Assembly: GCA_030823955.1 (NCBI GenBank)
Contig: JAVBYO010000008.1
Span: 1 to 64,000 of the forward strand
Length of the DNA stretch: 64,000 nt
Direction: 5' to 3'
From: Gallionellaceae bacterium
GTDB lineage: Bacteria; Pseudomonadota; Gammaproteobacteria; Burkholderiales; Gallionellaceae
The notes beneath the pieces are model-generated. The model did not search any database. It had not been told where the DNA came from and worked only from the letters and a program-made list of their open reading frames with translations. This document shows, one piece after another, positions 10,601 through 21,693 of this stretch (position 1 is its first letter; every line of letters begins with the position of its first letter). The translations under genes were made by a program, and so were the position numbers.

Positions 10601-11393
10601 TTATACCTCTGCGCTGGAGAGTATGGGAGTTAGTACACGAGTGGTCGAAGTGCCCGGACACATGTTCATGATGTTCTCCACCGGCATGGACGTGGAGGAG
10701 GACGGCTACAACATGGATGATATGTATGTCGTCTACGAGGATAAGTTATGGATCCCGGTGGAGACGACCGTGGTGGGGAGTTCATTCGTCAAAGCATGGG
10801 AGTTGGGGGCGGAGAGCTACTACAAGTGGAAAGACAAAGGGCTTACCATCCTAGATATACAGCATGCGTGGCAGACCTATAAACCGGCGAGTCTGGCCGA
10901 GTCCAAATGGAAGCCGGGCGAGGTGAGCAGAGAGATGATAGAGAAGAAGTTCCCGAGCGACTTCACCGCGATGCTCAAGATCGTTTCGCAGACCAAGACT
11001 CGCCATGACCGTTTGAGGATCGAGAAAGATCCCTCCGATGTGGAGGCGCACCTGCAGATCGGTATCGTGCTGGCCAAGCTGGGGGACAGGGTGGAAGCGG
11101 CGAAATATTTCGACAAGGTCATTGCTTTGCAGCCCAATAATGCTGCAGCGCTGAACAACAGGGGCAACCTGTTTATGATCGGCGACCAATATGCCGAGGC
11201 GCAAAGAGCCTATCGTGCCGCCGCAACTGCCAATCCGGACGATCCTTATATCTGGATCAACCTGGCCAGGGCGCACAAGGCGGTGAACGAGATCAAGGAG
11301 GCCAAAGAGGCGTTCATGAAAGCGCAGAGTCTGGATCCGGAGATCAAAAAGAAATATAAGGCGCTGGGATTGGAACTGTCGAACACGTTGTAA
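7644..11393 (+). CDS. Exported multidomain protein: NHL-type beta-propeller repeats, fibronectin III-like domains, transglutaminase-like domain, TPR repeats
   Basis: Signal peptide MRISTIFFCLLASSVAGGSYAAE; repeats of DxxGxIYVxDxxNxxVxxF type; FN3-like NISVSWAASVLPYIKQYQVYRS; SGDCDDLVAFYTSALESMGV / EVPGHMF / WIPVETT; C-terminal TPRs. Confidence 0.8.
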   Translation: MVSMMRISTIFFCLLASSVAGGSYAAEPTAAASVAKADFTKEVPLLRGGLRLLGSGTERLFFALKDGAVAVTDLEGKLLHTLPAKEGTEQILRKPESVAFAAGIVYVADSELSQVSMFSTDGRYEGRFGAKKGGLFGGGAEHQLARPRGVAVHEGIVYVLDGELKKILLFGSNGVFLSGLNIREAAGKAGGETYKLRQPVDIKVDLAGRIYVLDVDDFLVKVYSPDGEYLRALPDDGALIGFTVAQDGVYVARKNDLTIQKYDFNDRPLYRFGGYGDAAGLFKAISGIALAKDRQVIVADAGKGMVNHFVADPGLSIEAIPRAASRTFVQSTGEVPMVVRKLAWNGKDTVYGVDTEHNALVALRNGKIEGQIKVKDVELQAVAFDGSGAAWVLDRKQRVLKLDAAGKEVFSFGSKGSADGQFDDPTDMVIAPSGKIYVADKGNDSVQIFDAAGAFLGAVRKLDNPVAIAVDPQEGLYVLGKGGEVVSIFSGQGNQVGKIGNEKEGYPGKLSEPAALMATFDEVMVLDGSVVKVYNHQGRYVRSFAAKGKAVGELDGPVAIAQKGAAEFLIAEEAGKRVQSFVTQYKPAAPQALVAEGGIHNISVSWAASVLPYIKQYQVYRSKNELGGFVRVGTVANNRFVDRGLEVEGKYFYRVAAETVSGYEGATSVAVSAVSKRYIPPALDAVQVEASAWQVKMSWKPIESEYLSSYIIYQKEGETYTKAGEAITPEFTKGELQPNTRYTFYIAARSSDGSEAEKFAVTATTAAFSQAPLEIEVLKLRPIFSNSYKLYQDEGIGMIKLTNNTNKVMEGVTFSFKVNDFMDFPTESRVEKLLPGQSAEIKLKAVFNNNILNVTEDSAVQAMLEASYFDNGKRESYSKNPTVNVYEKHKLLWNERERYATFITPKDPPLLSFVRSIVTQYKEVKDDTQLAAALFNALGVYGLTYTVDPSNPYQEISGKTNVVDYIQFPRETLERKSGDCDDLVAFYTSALESMGVSTRVVEVPGHMFMMFSTGMDVEEDGYNMDDMYVVYEDKLWIPVETTVVGSSFVKAWELGAESYYKWKDKGLTILDIQHAWQTYKPASLAESKWKPGEVSREMIEKKFPSDFTAMLKIVSQTKTRHDRLRIEKDPSDVEAHLQIGIVLAKLGDRVEAAKYFDKVIALQPNNAAALNNRGNLFMIGDQYAEAQRAYRAAATANPDDPYIWINLARAHKAVNEIKEAKEAFMKAQSLDPEIKKKYKALGLELSNTL

Positions 11394-11423
11394 GGATGTA
11401 GTCGCTCATTAAAGGAGATAGTC

Positions 11424-11822
11424 ATGAAAAAGATCATTGCGCTGTTGTTGGTGTCATTGTCGGTAGGGCTGTTCGGTGCCTCATCGCTGTATGCGGCGGA
11501 TAACGGCAGTTCACTCAGCCTGTGGGAAAAGTTGCGCAGGAAGATCGAGAGTTTCACGCCGCAGAAGAAGATCGGCGCGACCAATGCGGTCGGCGGTGTG
11601 CGCGGCGCGCCCTCCGATGCCAATGACGTCTACTGGAAAGGCGAGAGCAAACGCGAAGTCATCGACGCGGAGGAGTTGGGCGCTTTTAAGAAAGCCATGG
11701 ACTTGGCTGCGGCGGGCGAATCGAAACAGGCTCATGCCGCATTTGCTGAATTCGTGAAGAAACACCCCGAGAGCAGCCTGCGTAAAGATGCGGATCAGGC
11801 TTTGGCTGCACTCGCCGAATAG
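11424..11822 (+). CDS. Small exported protein, possible single TPR
   Basis: Signal peptide MKKIIALLLVSLSVGLFGASSLYAAD; AFKKAMDLAAAGESKQAHAAFAEFVKKHPESSLRKDADQALAAL. Confidence 0.7.
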   Translation: MKKIIALLLVSLSVGLFGASSLYAADNGSSLSLWEKLRRKIESFTPQKKIGATNAVGGVRGAPSDANDVYWKGESKREVIDAEELGAFKKAMDLAAAGESKQAHAAFAEFVKKHPESSLRKDADQALAALAE

Positions 11823-11847
11823 TTCCGGCAGCTGTGCTGTCAAGCCG

Positions 11848-11892
11848 CTCAAATGAAACAGCCCCTGTGTATCAGGGGCTGTTTCATTTGAG
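11848..11892. terminator. Long perfect hairpin between convergent genes, probable bidirectional terminator
   Basis: CTCAAATGAAACAGCCCCTG-TGTAT-CAGGGGCTGTTTCATTTGAG, 20-bp perfect stem, 5-nt loop. Confidence 0.85.
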
Positions 11893-11908
11893 TGCTGCCG
11901 TGTGTCGC

Positions 11909-13318
<1,410 letters not shown>

Positions 13319-13339
13319 TTACCGCGAGTGAGTGGGAGT

Positions 13340-14434
13340 TCAGTTATTTTCTGCGCTGCCGATGATGCCGCCGCCCAGACACACTTCTCCGTCATACACC
13401 ACGACGGATTGGCCCGGTGTGACCGCCCATTGCGCCTCGGTAAAGGTGAAGTGCGCCGTATTATTTCCGCCCGGAACAATGCGACAGGCGGCATCCCTCT
13501 GGCGGTAACGAGTTTTGGCGGCATAAGCACGCAAGGTGTCCGGCGTCTGCCCGCTGATCCAGTGCATGTCCAGTGCATCCAGCTCCGGCTTGAGCAGCAG
13601 CGGATGGTCATGTCCCTGCACCACGATCAGGCGGTTGTTTGCCATGTCCTTGTCGGCGACGAACCAGGGTTCACCGCTGCCTTCCTTGTCACCGCCGATG
13701 CCCAATCCCTGACGCTGGCCGTAGGTGTAGAACGACAAGCCCATGTGTTGCCCCAGCACTTTGCCTTCCGGCGTGACCATATCGCCGGGCTTGGTCGGCA
13801 GGTAACGATTGAGGAATTCGCGGAACGGGCGCTCGCCGATGAAGCAGATGCCGGTGCTATCCTTCTTGGCTGCGTTGGAAAGGTTATGTTGGTGCGCGAT
13901 CTCGCGCACTTTGCTTTTGGGGATAGCGCCGAGCGGGAACATGGACTTCGACAGTTGCTGTTGGTTCAGCCGGTGCAGAAAATAACTCTGGTCTTTGCTG
14001 TCGTCGTCTGCCTTGAGCAACTGGAACAGGCCGTCCTGTTCGCGTACCTTGGCATAATGCCCGGTGGCGATCTGGTCGGCGCCGAGGCGGATGGCATGGT
14101 CGAGGAAGGCTTTAAACTTGATCTCGGAGTTACACAGGATATCCGGGTTCGGTGTGCGCCCGGCTGCGTATTCGCGCAGGAAATAACTGAACACGCGATC
14201 CTTGTACTCTTGCGCGAAATTCACCGCTTCGATGGGGATGCCGATGGTGTCGGCCACTGCGACCGCGTCGATCAGGTCTTGCCGTGAGGAGCAGTATTCG
14301 CTGTCGTCATCGTCTTCCCAGTTCTTCATGAACAGGCCGATGACTTCATAGCCCTGTTCTTTGAGCAGGAGGGCGGTGACGGAAGAATCGACGCCGCCGG
14401 ACATGCCGACGACGATGCAGCCGCGGGATCTCAT
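13340..14434 (-). CDS. mnmA: tRNA 2-thiouridine(34) synthase MnmA
   Basis: [66 protein letters not shown]. Confidence 0.96.
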   Translation of the reverse strand: MRSRGCIVVGMSGGVDSSVTALLLKEQGYEVIGLFMKNWEDDDDSEYCSSRQDLIDAVAVADTIGIPIEAVNFAQEYKDRVFSYFLREYAAGRTPNPDILCNSEIKFKAFLDHAIRLGADQIATGHYAKVREQDGLFQLLKADDDSKDQSYFLHRLNQQQLSKSMFPLGAIPKSKVREIAHQHNLSNAAKKDSTGICFIGERPFREFLNRYLPTKPGDMVTPEGKVLGQHMGLSFYTYGQRQGLGIGGDKEGSGEPWFVADKDMANNRLIVVQGHDHPLLLKPELDALDMHWISGQTPDTLRAYAAKTRYRQRDAACRIVPGGNNTAHFTFTEAQWAVTPGQSVVVYDGEVCLGGGIIGSAENN

Positions 14435-14455
14435 ATTGCCGTCCGCGATTGCCCC

Positions 14456-14640
14456 CTCGCCCGCTTGCGGGGCGAAGGCGGGGTTTCGGGAAGCATGCTT
14501 CCCGCCGCTGAAGCCGGACGGGGATGCAGCCCCGTCCGTGGGGCGCGGAGCGGGGTTGCACCCGCAAGGGGTAGGCCGTGGTTGTAAGGGGCTGAAGCCC
14601 CAACAACACACGCTCGGGTGAGGGAACGAGCTTGCTCGTT
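14456..14640. repeat. Cluster of five consecutive hairpin/palindrome units
   Basis: CTCGCCCGCTTGCGGGGCGAAG; CGGGAAGCATGCTTCCCG; GGACGGGGATGCAGCCCCGTCC; GGGGCTGAAGCCCC; AACGAGCTTGCTCGTT, read in order from sequence. Confidence 0.85.
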
Positions 14641-15085
14641 ACTCATAGTGTGTGATGAGATCAAGCGGATAACGTTTGCCCGCGAGATAGTCTTCAACGC
14701 AACGCAGGATCAGCGGGCTGCGGTGGCGCGATTGTGTGGCGCGTATTTCATCGGGTGTCATCCAGACGGCGCGCACGATGCCTTTGTCCAATGCGCGTTG
14801 CGGATAATGTTTCAGGATGCGTCCGCTAAAGGCGAAGCGCAGGTAGGTGGCGTCGGAAGTGTGTGAATGCCAGCGATAGACTCCGATCAGGAACTCCGGC
14901 GCAAACTCATAAGCAGATTCCTCCAGTGCCTCGCGTACAGCACCTGCGGGCAAGGTTTCATTGGGTTCCCAATGTCCCGCCGGTTGATTGAACAGCAGGC
15001 CTTGTGCGGTATGTTCCTCCACCAGTAGGAACTTGCCGTCTTGTTCGAGGACGGCGGCGACGGTGGCGTGTGGTTTCCAGATCAT
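14639..15085 (-). CDS. NUDIX hydrolase
   Basis: HATVAAVLEQDGKFLLVEE...NQPAGHWEPNETLPAGAVREALEESAYE; Nudix box. Confidence 0.88.
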   Translation of the reverse strand: MIWKPHATVAAVLEQDGKFLLVEEHTAQGLLFNQPAGHWEPNETLPAGAVREALEESAYEFAPEFLIGVYRWHSHTSDATYLRFAFSGRILKHYPQRALDKGIVRAVWMTPDEIRATQSRHRSPLILRCVEDYLAGKRYPLDLITHYE

Positions 15086-15105
15086 GTTGCTATTTTAAAC
15101 GAAAT

Positions 15106-15137
15106 AAAAAAGGCAGGGTTCCCCCTGCCTTTTTTAA
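15106..15137. terminator. Bidirectional intrinsic terminator
   Basis: AAAAAAGGCAGGGTTCCCCCTGCCTTTTTT. Confidence 0.85.
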
Positions 15138-15148
15138 CTACTGCGAGA

Positions 15149-15388
15149 TTACTTTGCAGCAGGAGCGGCAGCAGCTGGAGCTGCGTCAGCCTTGGCTTCA
15201 GCTTTGGCTTTTTTTGCTTTCTTGGCTTTTTTTGCTTTTTTTGCAGGCTTGGCTTCAGCAGCGGCAGCAGGAGCGGCGGCAGCTTCTACCTTCGCAGGAG
15301 CAGCGGCAGCAGGTGCTGCGTCAGCGGCGATAGCGGAGAAAGAAGCAGCGGCAAATACAGCAGCGATCAGAGTGGACAACAGTTTCAT
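15149..15388 (-). CDS. Exported low-complexity Ala/Lys-rich protein
   Basis: MKLLSTLIAAVFAAASFSAIAAD signal peptide then APAAAAPAKVEAAAAPAAAAEAKPAKKAKKAKKAKKAKAEAKADAAPAAAAPAAK. Confidence 0.7.
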   Translation of the reverse strand: MKLLSTLIAAVFAAASFSAIAADAAPAAAAPAKVEAAAAPAAAAEAKPAKKAKKAKKAKKAKAEAKADAAPAAAAPAAK

Positions 15389-15497
15389 GTGGGACTCCAT
15401 TTTTGTAGGTTGATAAACGTTTATGACACTACCAGTGTCAGTGTGGCTATAACGATCAAGTATCCACCACGTTGACATGAATACAGATCGATATGTT

Positions 15498-15584
15498 TGG
15501 TGCCGGGGGGGGGACTTGAACCCCCACGCCCTTTCAGGCACCGGATTTTGAGTCCGGCACGTCTACCGATTCCATCACCCCGGC
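15498..15584 (-). tRNA. tRNA-Leu (CAA), CCA encoded
   Basis: Reverse complement GCCGGGGTGATGGAATCGGTAGACGTGCCGGACTCAAAATCCGGTGCCTGAAAGGGCGTGGGGGTTCAAGTCCCCCCCCCGGCACCA; class II long variable arm. Confidence 0.95.
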
Positions 15585-15666
15585 TTGGTGAAGGCGCGAA
15601 TTATCCATGAAACAGCGGGCTTCATCAACTACAATGCGCGCTTTTGCACCGAGTTTGCCGTCCTTA

Positions 15667-17792
<2,126 letters not shown>

Positions 17793-17851
17793 ACGTGCAT
17801 TCCTTCCGTGTTAGAATGCGCGCCTTTGAATTTTTAGTCAGGAGAATACAC

Positions 17852-18193
17852 ATGGTTTCGATCAGCAATCTGTTTATCAGCAACGCTTATGCCGAAGGTG
17901 CAGCAGCTCCGCAAGGCGGCGGTTTCCTCGATTTTCTGCCTTTGATCGCCCTGCTGGCGGTGTTCTATTTCCTCGTGCTGCGTCCGCAGCAGAAACGTGC
18001 CAAAGAACACAAGTCAATGACCGAAGGGCTGCAAAAGGGAGATGAAGTGGTTACCCAAGGCGGCGTATTGGGACGTGTGGTCAAGGTGGACGATAACTAT
18101 GTCACTGTCGAGATCGCCGAAGGTGTGAACATGATCGTGCAAAAGGCCGCAGTTCAGACCACATTGCCCAAAGGCACCATCAAAACCATCTGA
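17852..18193 (+). CDS. yajC: Preprotein translocase subunit YajC
   Basis: LIALLAVFYFLVLRPQQKRAKEHKSM; GDEVVTQGGVLGRVVKV. Confidence 0.95.
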   Translation: MVSISNLFISNAYAEGAAAPQGGGFLDFLPLIALLAVFYFLVLRPQQKRAKEHKSMTEGLQKGDEVVTQGGVLGRVVKVDDNYVTVEIAEGVNMIVQKAAVQTTLPKGTIKTI

Positions 18194-18230
18194 TCTTTAA
18201 AAGACACATCGAATCTACCGGGGCATCGCA

Positions 18231-20045
18231 ATGAATCGTTATCCGCTGTGGAAATATCTGTTGATCGCTGCGGTGGTCGCACTCGGCTTGGTGTATGCCC
18301 TGCCCAATCTGTACGGCGAGTCACCGGCGGTGCAGGTATTGCCGTTGCGCGCGAACCTCAAGGCGGATGAGGCGTTGCTAAAGCGGGTGGATGATGCTTT
18401 GAGGGCGGCGCAACTGGTGCCGGAGGTCTTGTCCCTCGATGCCACCAGTGTCAAAGCCCGTTTCGCCGATACCGACAGCCAGTTGAAAGCCAAGGATGTG
18501 TTACATGCACAGCTCGGCGAGGATTACGTGGTGGCGCTGAATCTGCTCTCGCGTTCACCGCAGTGGCTGAGTGATATGAATGCATTGCCTATGTATCTCG
18601 GACTGGATCTGCGCGGCGGGGTGCACTTCCTGTTGCAGGTGGATATGAAGAGTGCTTTGGACAAAGCATTGGAAGCGGCTAGCAGTGATATCCGCAGCAC
18701 TTTGCGCGAGCAGAACATCGCCTATTCCGGCGTGAGTCGCGAGGGCACGTTGGTGACGGTCAAATTTCGTGATGCCGAGACGCGCACTAAAGGTGAGGCC
18801 GAACTGAAGCAGCGTTTCGGCGGTCTGGCGTTCGAGGAGCGCGATACGGGCGGTGAGGTCTTGCTGAATGCCAGTTTGAAGCCTACCGAAGAGACACGTA
18901 TCCAGGAAACGGCGGTGCAGCAGAACCTGATCACTTTACGTAACCGGGTGAACGAACTCGGTGTGGCCGAGCCGGTAATCCAGCAACAGGGCATAGACCG
19001 CATAGTGGTACAGCTGCCCGGCGTACAGGACACAGCGCGCGCTAAAGACATCTTGGGGCGCACCGCGACTCTGGAAGTGCGTTTGGTGGATGATACCCAT
19101 CAGGTTGGTGCACCCGGCTCGGTCGCTCCGTTCGGTACCGATATGTTCAAGGATCGTGACGGCACTTTCATTCTGGTGAAGAAAAGTGTGTTGTTGACCG
19201 GCGAACGCATCAGCGATGCGCAGCCAGGTTTTGACAGCCGCGACAATGAACCCGCCGTGCACATCAATCTGGATGCGGTTGGTGCACGCAAGTTCAAAGA
19301 GGCGACGCGCGAGAACGTCGGCAAACGTATGGCCATCATCCTGTTCGAAAAAGGCAAGGGCGAGGTCGTGACTGCACCAGTCATCCGTGAAGAGATCGGC
19401 GGCGGGCGCGTGCAGATCAGTGGCAAGATGACCACGGAAGAAGCCAAGGATGTCTCCCTGCTGTTGCGTGCGGGCGCGTTGGCTGCGCCGATGGATATCG
19501 TCGAAGAGCGTACCGTTGGCCCCAGTCTGGGGGCTGACAACATCGAACGCGGTTTCGATTCCACCAAGATCGGTTTCTTCGTCATCGCGATCTTCATGAT
19601 CGTTTATTACCTCATGTTTGGCGGCATCTCGGTGCTGGCGCTGGGTGTCAACCTGCTGCTGCTGGTGGCGCTGTTATCCATGCTGCAAGCGACGCTGACC
19701 TTGCCGGGCATGGCTGGTATCGCATTGACGCTGGGTATGGCGATCGACTCCAACGTGCTCATCAACGAACGTATCCGCGAAGAATTGCGCAACGGTGTGC
19801 CGCCGCAGGCGGCGATCCACGCCGGTTACGAGAACGCTTTCGCCACCATCTTCGACTCCAACATCACCACCATGATCGCCGGTATCGCGCTGTTCATGTT
19901 CGGTTCGGGGCCGATCAAGGGCTTCGCGGTGGTGCTCTGTCTGGGTATCCTGACTTCCTTGTTCAGCGCGGTGCTGGTGTCGCGCGCACTGGTCAATCTG
20001 ATCTACGGTCGCAAGGCGCGGTTGAATAAAGTTGCGATTGGCTGA
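18231..20045 (+). CDS. secD: Protein translocase subunit SecD
   Basis: LGLDLRGGVHFLLQVDM; LGVNLLLLVALL; IDSNVLINERIREELRNG. Confidence 0.97.
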   Translation: MNRYPLWKYLLIAAVVALGLVYALPNLYGESPAVQVLPLRANLKADEALLKRVDDALRAAQLVPEVLSLDATSVKARFADTDSQLKAKDVLHAQLGEDYVVALNLLSRSPQWLSDMNALPMYLGLDLRGGVHFLLQVDMKSALDKALEAASSDIRSTLREQNIAYSGVSREGTLVTVKFRDAETRTKGEAELKQRFGGLAFEERDTGGEVLLNASLKPTEETRIQETAVQQNLITLRNRVNELGVAEPVIQQQGIDRIVVQLPGVQDTARAKDILGRTATLEVRLVDDTHQVGAPGSVAPFGTDMFKDRDGTFILVKKSVLLTGERISDAQPGFDSRDNEPAVHINLDAVGARKFKEATRENVGKRMAIILFEKGKGEVVTAPVIREEIGGGRVQISGKMTTEEAKDVSLLLRAGALAAPMDIVEERTVGPSLGADNIERGFDSTKIGFFVIAIFMIVYYLMFGGISVLALGVNLLLLVALLSMLQATLTLPGMAGIALTLGMAIDSNVLINERIREELRNGVPPQAAIHAGYENAFATIFDSNITTMIAGIALFMFGSGPIKGFAVVLCLGILTSLFSAVLVSRALVNLIYGRKARLNKVAIG

Positions 20046-20052
20046 TGATTAT

Positions 20053-20082
20053 CGCCCTTCTCCCGCAGGCGGGAGAAGGGCG
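20053..20082. repeat. Perfect palindrome between secD and secF
   Basis: CGCCCTTCTCCCGC-AG-GCGGGAGAAGGGCG, 14-bp arms. Confidence 0.9.
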
Positions 20083-20114
20083 AACCCCAAGATGTGAAGT
20101 TTTAGGAGTTGCAC

Positions 20115-21047
20115 ATGGAATTTTTCAAGATTAAAAAAGACATCCCCTTCATGAGTTACGGGAAAGTGACCACCAGCATCTCGCTGGTGACTTTCCTGCT
20201 GGCGGTGTTCTTTCTGGCAACCAAGGGCTTGAACTTCGGTGTCGATTTCACCGGCGGTACCGTGATGGAAGTGCATTACGCGCAATCAGCTGACCTGAAC
20301 AAAGTGCGTGACGAGTTGAGTCGTATCGGTCTGCATGATTCGCTGGTGCAGAACTTCGGTTCCAGCAAGGACGTGCTCATTCAGGTGCCGTTGAAACAGA
20401 ACAAAGTGGGTGCCAACCTTTCCGAGCAAGTGTTGCAGACCTTGCGTGCGCAGGATGCCAGTGTCGAGTTGCGCCGCGTCGAGTTCGTCGGTCCGCAAGT
20501 GGGCAAGGATCTGGTCGAGAACGGCGCGATGGCGCTGTTGCTGGTCAGTCTGGGTATCGTCGGCTATCTGTGGATACGTTTTGAGTGGAAATTCGGTCTG
20601 GCGGCCATCATCGCCAACCTGCACGATGTCGTTATCATCCTAGGGTTCTTCGCCTTCTTTCAGTGGGAGTTCTCGCTGTCGGTGCTGGCGGCGGTGCTCG
20701 CGGTGTTGGGCTACTCGGTGAACGAATCGGTGGTGGTGTTCGACCGGATACGCGAGAACTTCCGCAAGATGCGCAAGACCGAAGTCGCCGAGATCATCGA
20801 CAACGCCATCACCCGCACCATGTCGCGTACTATCATCACCCACGCCAGCACGCAGATGATGGTCACTTCGATGCTGTTCCTGGGGGGCGAGACGTTGCAT
20901 TATTTTGCGCTGGCGCTGACCATCGGCATCCTGTTCAGTATCTATTCCTCGGTGCTGGTCGCCAGTCCGCTGCTGATGATGTTCGGCGTGTCGCGCGAGG
21001 ACTTCATCAAGCCTGAAAAGACCGAAGCGGAAGAGGTATTGCCATGA
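20115..21047 (+). CDS. secF: Protein translocase subunit SecF
   Basis: GLNFGVDFTGGTVMEV; GYSVNESVVVFDRIRENFRKMRK. Confidence 0.97.
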   Translation: MEFFKIKKDIPFMSYGKVTTSISLVTFLLAVFFLATKGLNFGVDFTGGTVMEVHYAQSADLNKVRDELSRIGLHDSLVQNFGSSKDVLIQVPLKQNKVGANLSEQVLQTLRAQDASVELRRVEFVGPQVGKDLVENGAMALLLVSLGIVGYLWIRFEWKFGLAAIIANLHDVVIILGFFAFFQWEFSLSVLAAVLAVLGYSVNESVVVFDRIRENFRKMRKTEVAEIIDNAITRTMSRTIITHASTQMMVTSMLFLGGETLHYFALALTIGILFSIYSSVLVASPLLMMFGVSREDFIKPEKTEAEEVLP

Positions 21048-21688
21048 TGGAGTTGTTAACCGGCTTTTTAGACGTCGTCCTGCATTTGGATGCGCATCTG
21101 CTGGCATTGACGCAGGAATATGGCATGTGGATCTATGCCATCCTGTTCATCATCATCTTCTCGGAGACGGGACTGGTCGTGGCGCCCTTTCTGCCCGGCG
21201 ATTCCCTGCTGTTCGTCACGGGAGCGTTATGCGGCATGGGTTCGCTGGAGTTGCAGATCCTGATGCCGCTGCTGATTTTCGCTGCTTTCAGCGGTGACAA
21301 CACCAACTACTGGATAGGACGTCTGCTCGGATTACGTCTGCTCAACCATTCCAGTCAGCGCTTCATCAAACACGAGCATCTGGAGAAGACGCATCTGTTC
21401 TTCGACAAGCACGGCGGCAAGACCATCATCTTCGCGCGCTTCCTGCCCATCATCCGAACCTTCGCACCGTTTGTGGCGGGTATCGCCACCATGAACTACC
21501 GCTTGTTCGTGATGTTCAGCGCGCTGGGCAGTCTGGCGTGGATCGGCAGCCTGACGATCGCGGGTTACTTCTTCGGCAACATCCCCATCATCAAGAACAA
21601 CCTCACCGTGATGATCCTCGTCATCGTCGTTGTTTCGTTCATTCCGGCGATCCGCGAATTCATCAAGCATCGCAGGCAGCAGGCATAA
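21044..21688 (+). CDS. DedA family membrane protein
   Basis: ETGLVVAPFLPGDSLLFVTGALCG; GDNTNYWIGRLLG; RFLPIIRTFAPFVAGIATMNYRLF. Confidence 0.92.
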   Translation: MMELLTGFLDVVLHLDAHLLALTQEYGMWIYAILFIIIFSETGLVVAPFLPGDSLLFVTGALCGMGSLELQILMPLLIFAAFSGDNTNYWIGRLLGLRLLNHSSQRFIKHEHLEKTHLFFDKHGGKTIIFARFLPIIRTFAPFVAGIATMNYRLFVMFSALGSLAWIGSLTIAGYFFGNIPIIKNNLTVMILVIVVVSFIPAIREFIKHRRQQA

Positions 21689-21693
21689 GTCAT

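Noticed and set aside
14456-14640. CRISPR array
   Set aside because: The palindromic units differ from each other in sequence and there are no equal-length spacers; no cas genes in the window.
15190-15250. Tandem repeat as non-coding satellite
   Set aside because: The repeats keep frame in an ORF with a signal peptide, terminator and leader; coding is more likely.
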